The notes under the pieces: generated by a model | Seen by the model: only the letters and a program-made list of their open reading frames with translations | Database searches by the model: none | What the model was told of the DNA's origin: nothing | Assembly: GCF_000176515.1 (NCBI RefSeq) | Contig: NZ_ADAQ01000011.1 | Location: forward strand, 1-64,000 | Length of the DNA: 64,000 nucleotides | Reading direction: 5' to 3' | Origin: Grimontia hollisae CIP 101886 | GTDB taxonomy: Bacteria; Pseudomonadota; Gammaproteobacteria; Enterobacterales; Vibrionaceae | In this document: positions 16,804 to 26,439 of the stretch, piece after piece | How the letters are laid out: each line of letters opens with the position of its first letter | How positions within the stretch are numbered: position 1 is the first letter of the stretch | Translations under genes and position numbers: made by a program

Positions 16804-17388
16804 TCAAGCGGTTGCGAGTAATTCCTCCCCGTTATTCAGCACATGCTTCCCTGCGGCATCAATGGCACGATAAAGGCGCATTTTCGTCGCGCTCAGGCCT
16901 AGCCCCAACACGTTACTGATTTCTTCAAGCGAGAGATCATGTTCAAAACGCAACACCAGGATTTCTTGTGCGTTTTTTGCCAATGACTGCACCGATGGGG
17001 CAATCCCCTGCTCGGATGTCACCGGGCACTGCTCTTCCACACCTATTTCCTCTTGAAACTCATCCGAGACAAAACGTTGCGAATACATTGCGCGTTTTTT
17101 TAAATAGCTCCGGCACTGATTATCTGCAATCGCATATAACCAGCTTCTAAATGCAGCTTCGCCACGATAGGCGTGAATGTAGCGGTAACTCCGTACCAAG
17201 GTTTCTTGCAACACATCATCTGCGTCATAAGGACAACCTAACCAAGCCATGCATCGACGATGTAATGGTGACAGATAGCTCGCAACCAATTGGTCGAAAT
17301 AGTTGCGGGCTAACGGGTGCCCCGCTTGAATCTTAGCAATCTGTTCACGCTCACTGTTTTTAACACAGGTTGAATCCACTGAATGCAT
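16804..17388 (-). CDS. RNA polymerase ECF sigma factor
   Basis: A 194-residue group IV sigma factor. Region 2 spans about residues 25-95 (ARNYFDQLVASYLSPLHRRC, then CPYDADDVLQETLVRSYRY, then FRSWLYAIADNQCRSYLKKR). Region 4 is about 135-185 (ILVLRFEHDLSLEEISNVLG and LSATKMRLYRAID). It directs RNA polymerase to an alternative promoter set that cannot be read from the sequence. The ATG at 17388 is chosen because AGGAGGG stands eight bases before it; the frame is open a further 28 codons upstream without a ribosome site. No anti-sigma gene is adjacent. The outer-membrane protein gene upstream on the same strand could be a target, which is only a guess from position. Confidence 0.85.
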   Translation of the reverse strand: MHSVDSTCVKNSEREQIAKIQAGHPLARNYFDQLVASYLSPLHRRCMAWLGCPYDADDVLQETLVRSYRYIHAYRGEAAFRSWLYAIADNQCRSYLKKRAMYSQRFVSDEFQEEIGVEEQCPVTSEQGIAPSVQSLAKNAQEILVLRFEHDLSLEEISNVLGLGLSATKMRLYRAIDAAGKHVLNNGEELLATA

Positions 17389-17657
17389 GTTAATACCCTC
17401 CTGGTATTCGAGTGGTGAACTCAACCTAACCAATGAAAACCAAACAATCAAACAGTGTTTTCTATTCAGCAAGAAGGCTAAATGGGCCTCAAAAGCACCC
17501 GGAAAGCCTGGATAACATAAAAAACACAGCGATTATCATTGGGTTACAATCAAAAATTAAAAACAGTGTTTTATTGTGAGCAACACTGGACCGTTATTTA
17601 TTTTCCACCGTGTCTCAGGAATGAATCAATAACACACGGGGATCATGACAGCAGAAT
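17389..17657. other. Region upstream of the sigma factor gene
   Basis: About 270 bases that should hold the sigma-factor promoter. I see no clear operator or repeat apart from the terminator of the upstream gene at its far end. Confidence 0.4.
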
Positions 17658-17684
17658 AAAAAACCCTCCGTAGTGAAGGGTTTT
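17658..17684 (-). terminator. Terminator after the outer-membrane protein gene
   Basis: On the minus strand AAAACCCT, a loop and AGGGTTTT, followed by a T run. Confidence 0.85.
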
Positions 17685-17693
17685 GTTGACAGG

Positions 17694-18854
17694 TTATTTC
17701 AAGCGGTAAGTCATACCGAACAAGAGTGAGCGATCAATCTCATCATTACCGTTTCCATCGATATTGTCTTCAGTATCTTCAAGCAATCCTGTGAGGGACA
17801 GGCTTAACGAGTTTGAAATGTAGTAACGGAATGTGGAGGCCACACTGTTGGTGGTAATATCGTTGCTTTTCTCGTACTCAGAGTGCGTCAGCAACCAGCC
17901 ATTTTCCCAATCAATGTTGTCTGAAAGCTCATAAGTCAATGACAAATCGTTTGAAAGCACATAGCCATTTTCACCATCATCAAGAATGGCTGTCATGATT
18001 GCTTCTTCTGAAAACTGGGTTAGGTTGTTAATGGGCAGATGGTATTCAGCGCCCAACTCCAACACAGGTTTACTGTTCGAGCCATCATAATTGGAAATCA
18101 CAGAGCCAACACCACCACGCACTAACCAACCGTATTTCCTTGTCGAGATGCGCTCGTTCTCCAACACATCATAGGAACGTATCGCACCACGGGCGCCAAC
18201 ATCACCAAGCAATGCATCAATATCTTCAATCCAGTATTCCAGATATTCATCCGAACCGTACCTACTGATGTACTCCTCCTCTCGGGAAATGACATCAGCA
18301 ACAGCAATATAGGTTTGACGATCCATCCCACTTAAGATGGCCCGCTCTTGCAAAGCTTCGATAAGACGAATCGATTTTGCCATCGGTGTCGCATTCACCA
18401 CACGCCCATAACCAAAGCCGACGGTAAGTTTAGTAAAGGGGTCTTTCATACCCTTCTGAACACCCACTTCGCCTTTACCATACCAGAACAAACCGTTGCT
18501 ATTCGGCTGGAAGTACATGTCGTTGGTAAGGGCACCAACAGCCTGGTAATTAGACACACTTTTATCCGTGGCGTTTGGCCCCCGGGAGCGGGACCCTGTC
18601 CCCGTGAAATCTATCTTGGTGTTTCGGTCGGCAGAGTCAAAAACTTGCTCATAATCAAGGTTGATATAACCGTTATAACTGGATTGATCCTGGTTTCCAT
18701 CATTGAGGTTGAATTGCATATCCAGATAAGCATCTTCATATGCAGATGTCGCCTCATCATAGTCATACATCGTAACCGGAGTCTCGGCAAATACGAGGGG
18801 CGCAAATGAAAGCGAAATACCGGTCGCAATCAATGAGTGCACATGCTTTTTCAT
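17694..18854 (-). CDS. Outer-membrane beta-barrel protein, function unknown
   Basis: A 386-residue precursor. Residues 1-23 (MKKHVHSLIATGISLSFAPLVFA) are a signal peptide with an AXA-like cleavage site. The mature part has alternating polar and aromatic strands and no long hydrophobic helix. It ends in FGMTYRLK, whose YRLK tail is a less usual variant of the C-terminal aromatic strand of outer-membrane proteins. Residues about 160-240 form a helical, charged insert (RLIEALQERAILSGMDRQTY onwards) that might be a periplasmic or extracellular domain. I do not recognise the family. It has its own terminator and lies upstream of the ECF sigma gene. Confidence 0.7.
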   Translation of the reverse strand: MKKHVHSLIATGISLSFAPLVFAETPVTMYDYDEATSAYEDAYLDMQFNLNDGNQDQSSYNGYINLDYEQVFDSADRNTKIDFTGTGSRSRGPNATDKSVSNYQAVGALTNDMYFQPNSNGLFWYGKGEVGVQKGMKDPFTKLTVGFGYGRVVNATPMAKSIRLIEALQERAILSGMDRQTYIAVADVISREEEYISRYGSDEYLEYWIEDIDALLGDVGARGAIRSYDVLENERISTRKYGWLVRGGVGSVISNYDGSNSKPVLELGAEYHLPINNLTQFSEEAIMTAILDDGENGYVLSNDLSLTYELSDNIDWENGWLLTHSEYEKSNDITTNSVASTFRYYISNSLSLSLTGLLEDTEDNIDGNGNDEIDRSLLFGMTYRLK

Positions 18855-19075
18855 AAAGTCATCCTGATTTTTTTAAATTGGAAGTGATGTTGATAGCCAC
18901 AATGCATGGCTTTCTCCTCCCGTAATGCAAAACCGGGTACAAAGGCTGACTACCCGGCATGGATGAAGGTCACGAGAAAAGCAGGCAGGGTGATGGTTTT
19001 TTTTGAAGGTATAAAATGTAAGAGATTGGTTAAGATCCCCGTCAGCAACATGATTCATAACCTAGACTGTCTCAC

Positions 19076-19102
19076 AACAAAAAAGCCCGCATGAAGCGGG
19101 CT
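19076..19102 (-). terminator. Terminator after the OFA transporter gene
   Basis: On the minus strand AGCCCGC, a five-base loop and GCGGGCT, followed by TTTTTTG. Confidence 0.88.
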
Positions 19103-19124
19103 CAGACATCTTATGCTAAGTCAG

Positions 19125-20348
19125 TTACGCAGTGGCTTTTTGCTTATCAGCCGTTGCTGATTTCACAGGCTTGGTAACGAAAGTCAGCACAACCGCTACT
19201 GCCAGCATCGCCGCACAGATAGAGTATGCCATGACATAGTTACCAGTCATATCTACTGCTGTTGCAGCAACCACAGGACCAATGAAACCACTCACACCCC
19301 ATGCGGTGTAAAGCACACCGTAGTTACCGCCGTAGTTTTTCAGGCCGTAGTAATCGGCAGTGATAGATGGGAACACTGCCAGCAGCGTGCCGTAACCTAC
19401 ACCCGCCACCGCTGCACCCACCATCAGGGTGAACTCGGTGTTGTAAGTGGCAAACATCATCATGTTGATACCTTGCATGATGAATGCCAGCATCAGGGTT
19501 TTAATGCCACCAATTTTGTCAGACAGCAGGCCCGCAGCCACACGACCGCCAGAGTTGAAGATAGACAGCACAACCACCAGGAACGCAACCTGAGTCAGAT
19601 CAGACTGATTGATCGCGATAGACGTGATGTTACCAATGATCATCAGACCCGCAGAAGACGCCAGCGCATACATCAGCCATAGTGAGTAAAACTGAGGCGT
19701 TTTCACCATTTCACGCCAGCCCATGTCTACGCTGCCAGACCCCTTCTTAGCCACATAGCCCGCAGGGGCTTCCGGGACGTAATCCGCTGGCGGGTTATTG
19801 ATGGTGCATGCCAGTGGCACTGCGATAGCCAGGACACCGACACCCAGGATCAGGAAGCTGGTGTTCACGCCGTAGTTTGCAATCAGGGTTGACGTCAGGG
19901 GGGCCAGGTAAACCGCCGCCAGTCCAAAGCCTGCCGCAATCAAACCGTTAACCATGCCCTTTTTAGAAGGGTGGAACCACTTCATTGCCGCAGGTGCCAG
20001 ACACGCATAACCAATGCCGATACCGCAACCGGTGATCAAACCAAAGCTCAGCAACAGTGTCATCGGAGATGAAGCAAAGCTGGAGATGATCATACCGATA
20101 CCTACCATGATGGTACCCAGAATCAATACTTTACGCGGCCCCATGCGATCCTGCAGATTACCCGCCACCAGCAAAGAAAGTGAAAAACAGATGGTTGCGA
20201 CGGTGTATGGCATCGATGCATCAGCGTTTGACCAGCCCTGTTCTACCAGTGACTGCTTGAACACAGACCACGCATACAAGATGCCGATACACATATTGAT
20301 AAAGAAACCAGCAGCGAGAACGCCAGTAGCTTTGTTCAGTTTATTCAT
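19125..20348 (-). CDS. Oxalate/formate antiporter (OFA) family MFS transporter
   Basis: A 407-residue major facilitator with 12 hydrophobic segments. The first segment LAAGFFINMCIGILYAWSVF and the motif GNLQDRMGPRKVLILG between segments 2 and 3 are typical of the OFA family. RVAAGLLSDKIGG repeats that motif in the second half. Family members carry small carboxylates such as oxalate, formate or lactate; the substrate here is unknown. The ATG at 20348 gives the normal N-terminus MNKLNKATGVLAAG. An upstream in-frame start at 20417 would add 23 polar residues that do not fit. It is a single-gene transcript. Confidence 0.85.
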   Translation of the reverse strand: MNKLNKATGVLAAGFFINMCIGILYAWSVFKQSLVEQGWSNADASMPYTVATICFSLSLLVAGNLQDRMGPRKVLILGTIMVGIGMIISSFASSPMTLLLSFGLITGCGIGIGYACLAPAAMKWFHPSKKGMVNGLIAAGFGLAAVYLAPLTSTLIANYGVNTSFLILGVGVLAIAVPLACTINNPPADYVPEAPAGYVAKKGSGSVDMGWREMVKTPQFYSLWLMYALASSAGLMIIGNITSIAINQSDLTQVAFLVVVLSIFNSGGRVAAGLLSDKIGGIKTLMLAFIMQGINMMMFATYNTEFTLMVGAAVAGVGYGTLLAVFPSITADYYGLKNYGGNYGVLYTAWGVSGFIGPVVAATAVDMTGNYVMAYSICAAMLAVAVVLTFVTKPVKSATADKQKATA

Positions 20349-20889
20349 GTTACGACTCAATAAATTCACAAATGAAAGGTGTCGCTGGCAAAAGCCCCCT
20401 ACTGCGCCACCCACCACACCTACACATCACTTAAAAGCGTCTGTAACCGTGACATAAGCCTTTAAATGATCTGGGTTATCAATAATTTTTTGTATTCTTC
20501 AAATTTGATGAGAACGACAAAAGCGCGCGGAGTCTAGCAGGGAATGAGACTGTGATCACCATCTACTTTTCCTTATCGTTAAAAAATGTATCGAACGGTG
20601 AGTTTTCGGCCATTAACAACTCTCTCCCAGACACACAAAATAGAAAAAGACCACTTCCCCTTTATACCGGGCGCGAAACGTCGTGCCACAGACAAATCAG
20701 GCTGGACCATCACCGTCAAGGAGCCTGCCATATTGATAGATAATTTCGATTGAATTAAAAGACAAAACCTTCTTTTATCTGCCAAGTGCTTAAGGCATAG
20801 TTAGAAACAGTCAGAGGGTGGATCCGTCCGGGACGCACCTTCGTTCACCGGCACCATCCCGTAAAATTAAATAAGTAAGGAAATTGAAT
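20349..20889. other. Intergenic region between the OFA transporter and grxA
   Basis: About 540 bases with divergent promoters. Short frames on both strands lack ribosome sites and recognisable products. I see no RNA gene or repeat that I can defend. Confidence 0.4.
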
Positions 20890-21153
20890 ATGTTCGTGGT
20901 TATCTTTGGTCGCCCTGGCTGTCCGTTTTGTGTTCGTGCGAAAGATCTTGCTGAAAAACTGAAAGAAGAACGTGACGATTTCAACTACCGCTACGTCGAT
21001 ATCCATGCCGAAGGCATCAGCAAAGCTGACCTTGAAAAAACCGTCGGCAAACCTGTTGAAACCGTGCCACAAATCTTCGTTGATCAGGAGCACGTTGGCG
21101 GCTTCACCGACTTTGAAGCATATGCAAAAGAAAATCTGGGTCTCTACCAGTAA
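20890..21153 (+). CDS. grxA: Glutaredoxin 1
   Basis: An 87-residue thioredoxin-fold protein that reduces disulfides such as that of ribonucleotide reductase, using glutathione. The redox site is GCPFC (residues 10-14), with Phe where E. coli GrxA has Tyr. The cis-proline loop is ETVPQIFVD, and GGFTDFEAY near the end contributes to glutathione binding. The ATG at 20890 follows AAGGA by eight bases and is preferred to a TTG two codons upstream. The nearby ybjL-type transporter is also close to grxA in E. coli. Confidence 0.93.
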   Translation: MFVVIFGRPGCPFCVRAKDLAEKLKEERDDFNYRYVDIHAEGISKADLEKTVGKPVETVPQIFVDQEHVGGFTDFEAYAKENLGLYQ

Positions 21154-21175
21154 CTTTCGCAACGCCTTTCGATAG

Positions 21176-21200
21176 AGCCGGCGCAACTGCCGGCTTTTTA
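21176..21200 (+). terminator. Terminator after grxA
   Basis: AGCCGGC, a six-base loop and GCCGGCT, followed by TTTT. Confidence 0.88.
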
Positions 21201-21368
21201 CTGCAATAAAAACAATAAGATAGCATTTAAACAATCATTCATTTCATCCATTAGAAAAATCGGTGAAATCTAATATTATTTTTCATGCAACTTTTTATTA
21301 CATTTCATTGCAAATACGTATAATGGCGCCCCAGAATTTTTCTTGACCCGTGCGCGGATAATTGTTCA

Positions 21369-23051
21369 GTGAACATCGACGTTTATAACCTGCTTGTTAA
21401 TAACGATATCCTTCTTCTGTTTGTCGTGTTGGCGATCGGCCTGGCCATTGGCAAAGTCAAAATCGGCAGCTTCCAGTGTGGTAATTCCATCGGTGTTCTT
21501 ATCACCGCCTTATCTTTTGGACACGCAGGGTTTGCGTTCAGCCCGGAGGCGCTGAACATTGGTTTTATGTTGTTCATTTTCTGCGTGGGTATTGAAGCCG
21601 GCCCGAACTTCTTTGGTATCTTCTTCCGTGATGGCAAGTCATATCTGGTGCTCGCCTGCACAGTGCTCGCAGCCTCTGTGGGTATCACCTTACTGATGCG
21701 CTACCAATTCGGTGTTGATGGCAGCATCGCTACCGGCATGATGGCTGGGGCAATGACCGCCACACCAGTCCTTGTTGGCGCAAAAGATGCGTTAAATGCT
21801 GGTCTGGCCGGTGATTTCACGCCAGATCAACTGGCAGGCATGATTGACAACCTGAGTGTTGGCTATGCGTTGGCATACCTGGTCGGTCTGGTAAGCCTGA
21901 TTGTGCTCGCGAACTTTATGCCAAAACTGCAAAAGGAAAACCTAGAGCATTCAGCGCAGAAAATTGCCATGGAACGCGGACTCGGCAATTCTTCACAGCG
22001 CAAGGTCTACCTGCCCATCATCCGGGCTTACCGAGTGGGGCCGGAACTGATTAACTGGGTTGATGGCCGCAACCTGCGTGAACTGGGTATTTACCGCCAG
22101 ACCGGTTGCTATATTGAGCGTATTCGCCGCCACGGCATTCTTGCCAACCCGGATGGCGATGCCATCTTGCAGGAAGGTGATGAAATTGCCCTGGTGGGAT
22201 ACCCAGACAGCCATGCCCGCCTTGACCCCTCTTTCCGTAACGGAAAAGAAGTGTTTGACCGCGACCTGCTTGACCTTCGTGTGGTCGAGGAGGAAATCGT
22301 GGTTAAAAACGACGCGATTATCGGCAAACGTCTGTCTGACCTGAATCTGGCGGAATACGGTTGTTTCCTGAACCGCGTCATCCGTGCCCAGATTGAAATG
22401 CCGATGGATCACAATATCCTGCTTTCCAAGGGGGACGTGCTTCAGGTCAGTGGTGAAAAACGCCGTGTAATGGGACTGGCAGAACGCATCGGTTTTATCT
22501 CGATTCACAGCCAGGTATCGGACATGCTGGCGTTTTGCTCCTTTTTTATCTTTGGCCTGCTTTTCGGTCTGGTTACCATGACCTTTGGTCAAATGACGAT
22601 TGGGCTAGGTAACGCATCAGGCCTATTGATTGCCGGTATTCTGCTGGGTTTCTTGCGGGCCAACCACCCGACTTTCGGTTATGTACCGCAAGGTGCCATC
22701 AATATGCTCAAAGAGCTGGGCTTGATGACCTTTATGGTGGGTGTCGGATTGAGCGCCGGCAGCAACCTGGTTGAATATCTCCAGCAAATGGGCTTCACCA
22801 TTATGTTCGGCGCGCTGGCAGTGAGTGTCTTGCCTGTCATTCTGGCGTATCTGGTGGGTGCATACATTCTGAATATGAACCGCGCCCTGCTGTTTGGTGC
22901 TATTATTGGCGCCCGGACCTGTGCACCCGCCATGGACATGATTAACCAACATGCCCGCAGTACTATTCCTGCCCTGGGCTACGCGGGTACTTATGCCATC
23001 GCCAACGTTCTGCTCACGTTTGCCGGTACGCTTTTGGTTATCCTGACCTAA
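21369..23051 (+). CDS. YbjL-type transporter (AspT/AAE exchanger family)
   Basis: A 560-residue inner-membrane protein, as long as E. coli YbjL and similar to it throughout. Two blocks of about five hydrophobic segments (residues 10-190 and 380-555) flank two RCK_C/TrkA_C-like cytoplasmic domains (about 205-295 and 300-380, for example [20 protein letters not shown] and [17 protein letters not shown]). The repeated motif [12 protein letters not shown] / [12 protein letters not shown] marks the inverted halves. AspT-family proteins exchange amino acids or dicarboxylates; the substrate of YbjL is not established. The start is a GTG with little ribosome-site support. Confidence 0.9.
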   Translation: MNIDVYNLLVNNDILLLFVVLAIGLAIGKVKIGSFQCGNSIGVLITALSFGHAGFAFSPEALNIGFMLFIFCVGIEAGPNFFGIFFRDGKSYLVLACTVLAASVGITLLMRYQFGVDGSIATGMMAGAMTATPVLVGAKDALNAGLAGDFTPDQLAGMIDNLSVGYALAYLVGLVSLIVLANFMPKLQKENLEHSAQKIAMERGLGNSSQRKVYLPIIRAYRVGPELINWVDGRNLRELGIYRQTGCYIERIRRHGILANPDGDAILQEGDEIALVGYPDSHARLDPSFRNGKEVFDRDLLDLRVVEEEIVVKNDAIIGKRLSDLNLAEYGCFLNRVIRAQIEMPMDHNILLSKGDVLQVSGEKRRVMGLAERIGFISIHSQVSDMLAFCSFFIFGLLFGLVTMTFGQMTIGLGNASGLLIAGILLGFLRANHPTFGYVPQGAINMLKELGLMTFMVGVGLSAGSNLVEYLQQMGFTIMFGALAVSVLPVILAYLVGAYILNMNRALLFGAIIGARTCAPAMDMINQHARSTIPALGYAGTYAIANVLLTFAGTLLVILT

Positions 23052-23250
23052 TCATCCCTGCCTTGTCACATAACCGGCAAGGCAGTCAGCATAGATTCAG
23101 CGAACAGGGATTACACTGGTTGCTAAATCATCCAACTATTCCCAGCCTCCCTTACTGACCGGTTGGAAACAACCCCGTAAGTGGTTTGCATCAGTGCAAG
23201 TTTCATTAGGCTGGGAAGCAGAACGAAACAGTCGTAGAAGGTCACGGTTA

Positions 23251-23925
23251 ATGCGCATTCTTATTGTCGAAGACGACCCACTGCTCAGTCATCATTTGAA
23301 AACCGAGTTATCGGAACTTGGTCATCAGGTGCATTGCGCACAAACAGCCTATGAAGGCCTGTTCGTTGCCAAAGAATACCCTAACGATATCGCTATTGTG
23401 GATTTGGGCTTGCCCGACAGAGATGGTCTTAGCCTTATCCGCGACATTCGCCGCGCAGACATTCGCATGCCCATTCTGATCCTCACTGGCCGGGCCAACT
23501 GGCAGGATAAAGTCTCCGGGCTGGATGCCGGGGCTGATGATTATCTGGTCAAACCGTTCCAGAAAGAAGAACTGGTTGCACGCCTTAATGCGCTGGTTCG
23601 CCGCAGCGCGGGTTTTGTAAAACCGGAAATCCGTGCCGGTAAGATTACTATCGATTTGCTTGCTAAAAAGGTTTCTATCGACGGACAGTCTGTCGAGCTC
23701 ACGGCCTTTGAATATGACTTGCTGGAATATCTGGTCCGCTATAACCGGCAGGTGGTATCAAAGCAACGCTTACTGGACGTGCTGTATCAGGATCAGGAAG
23801 GCGACCCAAATACCATTGAAGTGATGATGAGCCGTCTACGTAAAAAGCTGACACAGGCCGGTCAGGAAAACCCGATTTCTACCGTACGCGGCCAGGGTTA
23901 TATTTTCGAACTGCAGGTCAGTTAA
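23251..23925 (+). CDS. OmpR/PhoP-family response regulator
   Basis: A 224-residue regulator that pairs with the sensor kinase one base downstream. The receiver domain (1-115) has the acidic pocket EDDP, the phosphorylated Asp in IAIVDLGLPDRDG (about residue 51) and the Lys in YLVKPFQ. The winged-helix DNA-binding domain (about 125-222) ends ISTVRGQGYIFEL. Similarity and pairing suggest a PhoP or Vibrio VprA/CarR type regulator, which responds to cations, antimicrobial peptides or acid. The ATG at 23251 is used because GAAGG lies upstream and the product begins MRILIVEDD. Confidence 0.88.
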   Translation: MRILIVEDDPLLSHHLKTELSELGHQVHCAQTAYEGLFVAKEYPNDIAIVDLGLPDRDGLSLIRDIRRADIRMPILILTGRANWQDKVSGLDAGADDYLVKPFQKEELVARLNALVRRSAGFVKPEIRAGKITIDLLAKKVSIDGQSVELTAFEYDLLEYLVRYNRQVVSKQRLLDVLYQDQEGDPNTIEVMMSRLRKKLTQAGQENPISTVRGQGYIFELQVS

Positions 23926-23926
23926 T

Positions 23927-25285
23927 ATGGCACGGAAAATGATGCCCGAAATCCACAAGCGGGTCATCGTCACCTCTATTAGCATCATTATGGTGTTTTC
24001 CCTGGCGTTGGGCGTTGTGATCAACGAAATATACGTCAAAAACTATATCGCCATGTATTCGACGAATCTAGTGACCGAAGTCCCGAGCATTATTGGCGAA
24101 CTCCAGCGTGATAATATGCTAATGCTCAACAATGATAATACCCCACCCAAAGACCCGTCTATCACTGTCAGCAAGCCCTCTAAATACCTTGCTTTTATCT
24201 GCGGGCAAAATGGCACCACCTCCTGGATGTCCTCCGCGGCACGCAACAACAACATGGGGGATGTGTGTAACATCGTCCCTTTCGGCCTAAAAGGCCCCGA
24301 TCTGATTGACTACAAAGGCTTTCCATACGTTATTCATGTGATCTCAGAAGCAACCTATTCAACCGAAGAGTCCTTTTTCGTTTTGCGCGAAGTCAGTAAG
24401 CAACTGGAAAACCTTGCCCAAATAAAGCGGAAGACCTGGCTCTATATGGGCTTGCTCTTTACCATCGCAACGGGGTTACTCTATGCCGCCTCCTATTGGA
24501 GCTTTAGTCCGTTGCGTAAACTGGCTGGAGAACTCAATGAGATTGCAGAATCCCGCCGTGAAAAACTGGGCGATAACTACCCCAAAGAATTGGGCGAAGT
24601 GACAGATGCCCTAAACCGTATGATAACGCTGCGCGAAAAACAAACCCAACGCTACCGGCACGCCATGGACGATTTGGCGCACAGCCTGAAAAGCCGCTTA
24701 GCCGCAACCAATGCGCTTTTGGATGATGCCAGCCTGAGCCGCGAAGCGATGAGCAAACGGATTATAGAGCAAGTCAGCCAGATGGATGACATGGTGCAAT
24801 ATCAGCTTAAGCGGGCACTGCTAGGACAATCTGGTCTGGTAAGGGAAAAAACCGAACTTCGCCCGGTTCTCGACAGCCTGACGGGAATGTTCGCCAAAAT
24901 ATACGATAATAAACTGGTCGATGTGCGTTACCAGCTTGAAGGGTCACCGTCACTGCCGCTGAACAAATCTGACCTTACGGAGCTGTTGGGCAACCTGCTG
25001 GAAAATGCATATCGGTTTACTCTGACAACCATCAGGATCACCGCCCAACAGGGAAACGACGGTTATATGCTTATCATAGAAGACGATGGGCCGGGTGTGG
25101 CTGATGCCCACAAAGAGTCGATATTCCAACGCGGCGTACGGGCTGACCAACTCAATCCGGGAACAGGCATTGGTCTCGCTGTCTGTGATGAGATTGTCGC
25201 CAGTTATGGCGGTAAGATCCGTGTGATTGACTCACAAGATTTAGAAGGCGCCGCGTTTATTATGACGTTTCCACCACAGCGATAA
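23927..25285 (+). CDS. PhoQ/VprB-like sensor histidine kinase
   Basis: A 452-residue membrane kinase. Segments at about 14-36 and 166-190 enclose a periplasmic sensor of about 130 residues with two cysteines (FICGQNG and GDVCNI). After HAMP-like sequence comes the dimerisation helix with the phosphorylated His in DDLAHSLKSRLAATNALL, then the ATPase domain with NLLENAYRFT (N box), EDDGPGVAD (G1) and GTGIGLAVCDEI (G2). The DLAHSLK form of the H box is PhoQ-like. It is translationally linked to the response regulator, and a terminator follows at 25300. Confidence 0.88.
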   Translation: MARKMMPEIHKRVIVTSISIIMVFSLALGVVINEIYVKNYIAMYSTNLVTEVPSIIGELQRDNMLMLNNDNTPPKDPSITVSKPSKYLAFICGQNGTTSWMSSAARNNNMGDVCNIVPFGLKGPDLIDYKGFPYVIHVISEATYSTEESFFVLREVSKQLENLAQIKRKTWLYMGLLFTIATGLLYAASYWSFSPLRKLAGELNEIAESRREKLGDNYPKELGEVTDALNRMITLREKQTQRYRHAMDDLAHSLKSRLAATNALLDDASLSREAMSKRIIEQVSQMDDMVQYQLKRALLGQSGLVREKTELRPVLDSLTGMFAKIYDNKLVDVRYQLEGSPSLPLNKSDLTELLGNLLENAYRFTLTTIRITAQQGNDGYMLIIEDDGPGVADAHKESIFQRGVRADQLNPGTGIGLAVCDEIVASYGGKIRVIDSQDLEGAAFIMTFPPQR

Positions 25286-25299
25286 CTGTCTTCTTCAGC

Positions 25300-25323
25300 G
25301 CCCTGTTTTCACAGGGCTTTTTT
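25300..25323 (+). terminator. Terminator after the PhoQ-like kinase gene
   Basis: GCCCTG, loop TTTTCA, CAGGGC, then TTTTTT. Confidence 0.88.
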
Positions 25324-25386
25324 ACGCATTTTTTACGCGCATCCCCTGATCGCTTCTGCTAAAGTTTCCACTCCTGATAAGTTGTA

Positions 25387-26439
25387 GTGTTTCTTATTAT
25401 GACGGCACATTGGCTGAAGCATCGCCACCTGCTCCTGCTATCCATTATTTCGGCAGCGATTGGCACGTCACTCATTGTCGACCTTTGGGTCGAATCAAGC
25501 GTTGCTGTTTTGCTGATTATGCAATTTTCTATTGTTGCAACCGTCTTCCTCGGCCATACCCGTTTAACCTATGTCGTCGCCGTGGCTGAAGCGCTATGCT
25601 TTAACTTACTCTTTACCCAGCCGCGCTATTCTTTCCAGATGTTTCACGCGGAAGATATCGCCAACCTTTGTGTGTTTATCATCACTGCGTTTTCAATCAA
25701 CACACTCGCGCAAAGATACCAAAATAAACAAAACGAGTTAAAACAGGTTCAATTGCGAAACCAGATCCTTCTCTCTGTGTCGCATGATCTGCGAACACCG
25801 TTGGCGGGCATTATCGGTAACCTGACCACATTGAAAGAATATTTCTCCCAATTAAGCGAAAACGAACGGTTTGAACTGCTGGAAAGCGCAACGACTGAAA
25901 GCCATCGGTTACACCAATACATTGAAAACCTGCTGCAAGCAACGAAACTTCAACACGGTAATTTAGTGATCAGGAAAAATCAGGAATCGATTATCCATAT
26001 CTTGAAGAATACCATTCACCGCTTCCCGGAGGGTGGCAGAAAAATTCATGTCAATATAAGCGGTGATATTGCAACGGTAAATGTCAGCCATTCACTTATT
26101 GAACAGGCATTGTTCAATATTCTTGATAATGCGCTCCGTTATTCGCCCCCAAATATCCCGGTGAATGTGTCTATTTTCCAGCAAGAAGAAACCATCAGTA
26201 TCGATATTTTTAATCAGGGAGAACCTATCTCTGAATCAGAGAAAAACCGTATTTTTGACCTTTTCTATTCTCGCCAGCAAGGAAAAAATGCCGATAGGGG
26301 TATTGGCCTTGGCTTGGCTGTTTCCAAAGGAATCATCCATGCACATGGCGGAACAATTTGCGTGGTGGATGTTATGGAAGGCTGTCTTCTTCGCATAACT
26401 TTGCCAGTAGGTGAAGAGAGAAACGAAAATGAAATATAA
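25387..26439 (+). CDS. Short KdpD-like sensor histidine kinase
   Basis: About 350 residues (346 if the ATG at 25399 is the start; neither start has a clear ribosome site). Four hydrophobic segments in residues 12-110 with the DUF4118-like pattern (CFNLLFTQPRYSFQM) are followed by the kinase core: VSHDLRTPLAGIIGNLTTL with the phosphorylated His, FNILDNALRYS (N box) and RGIGLGLAVSKGIIHAHGG (G box). This is the C-terminal half of KdpD. The long N-terminal cytoplasmic KdpD and Usp domains of the E. coli protein (about 890 residues) are absent. It overlaps the regulator gene by 11 bases and is followed by ktrAB rather than kdpFABC. Confidence 0.85.
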   Translation: MFLIMTAHWLKHRHLLLLSIISAAIGTSLIVDLWVESSVAVLLIMQFSIVATVFLGHTRLTYVVAVAEALCFNLLFTQPRYSFQMFHAEDIANLCVFIITAFSINTLAQRYQNKQNELKQVQLRNQILLSVSHDLRTPLAGIIGNLTTLKEYFSQLSENERFELLESATTESHRLHQYIENLLQATKLQHGNLVIRKNQESIIHILKNTIHRFPEGGRKIHVNISGDIATVNVSHSLIEQALFNILDNALRYSPPNIPVNVSIFQQEETISIDIFNQGEPISESEKNRIFDLFYSRQQGKNADRGIGLGLAVSKGIIHAHGGTICVVDVMEGCLLRITLPVGEERNENEI

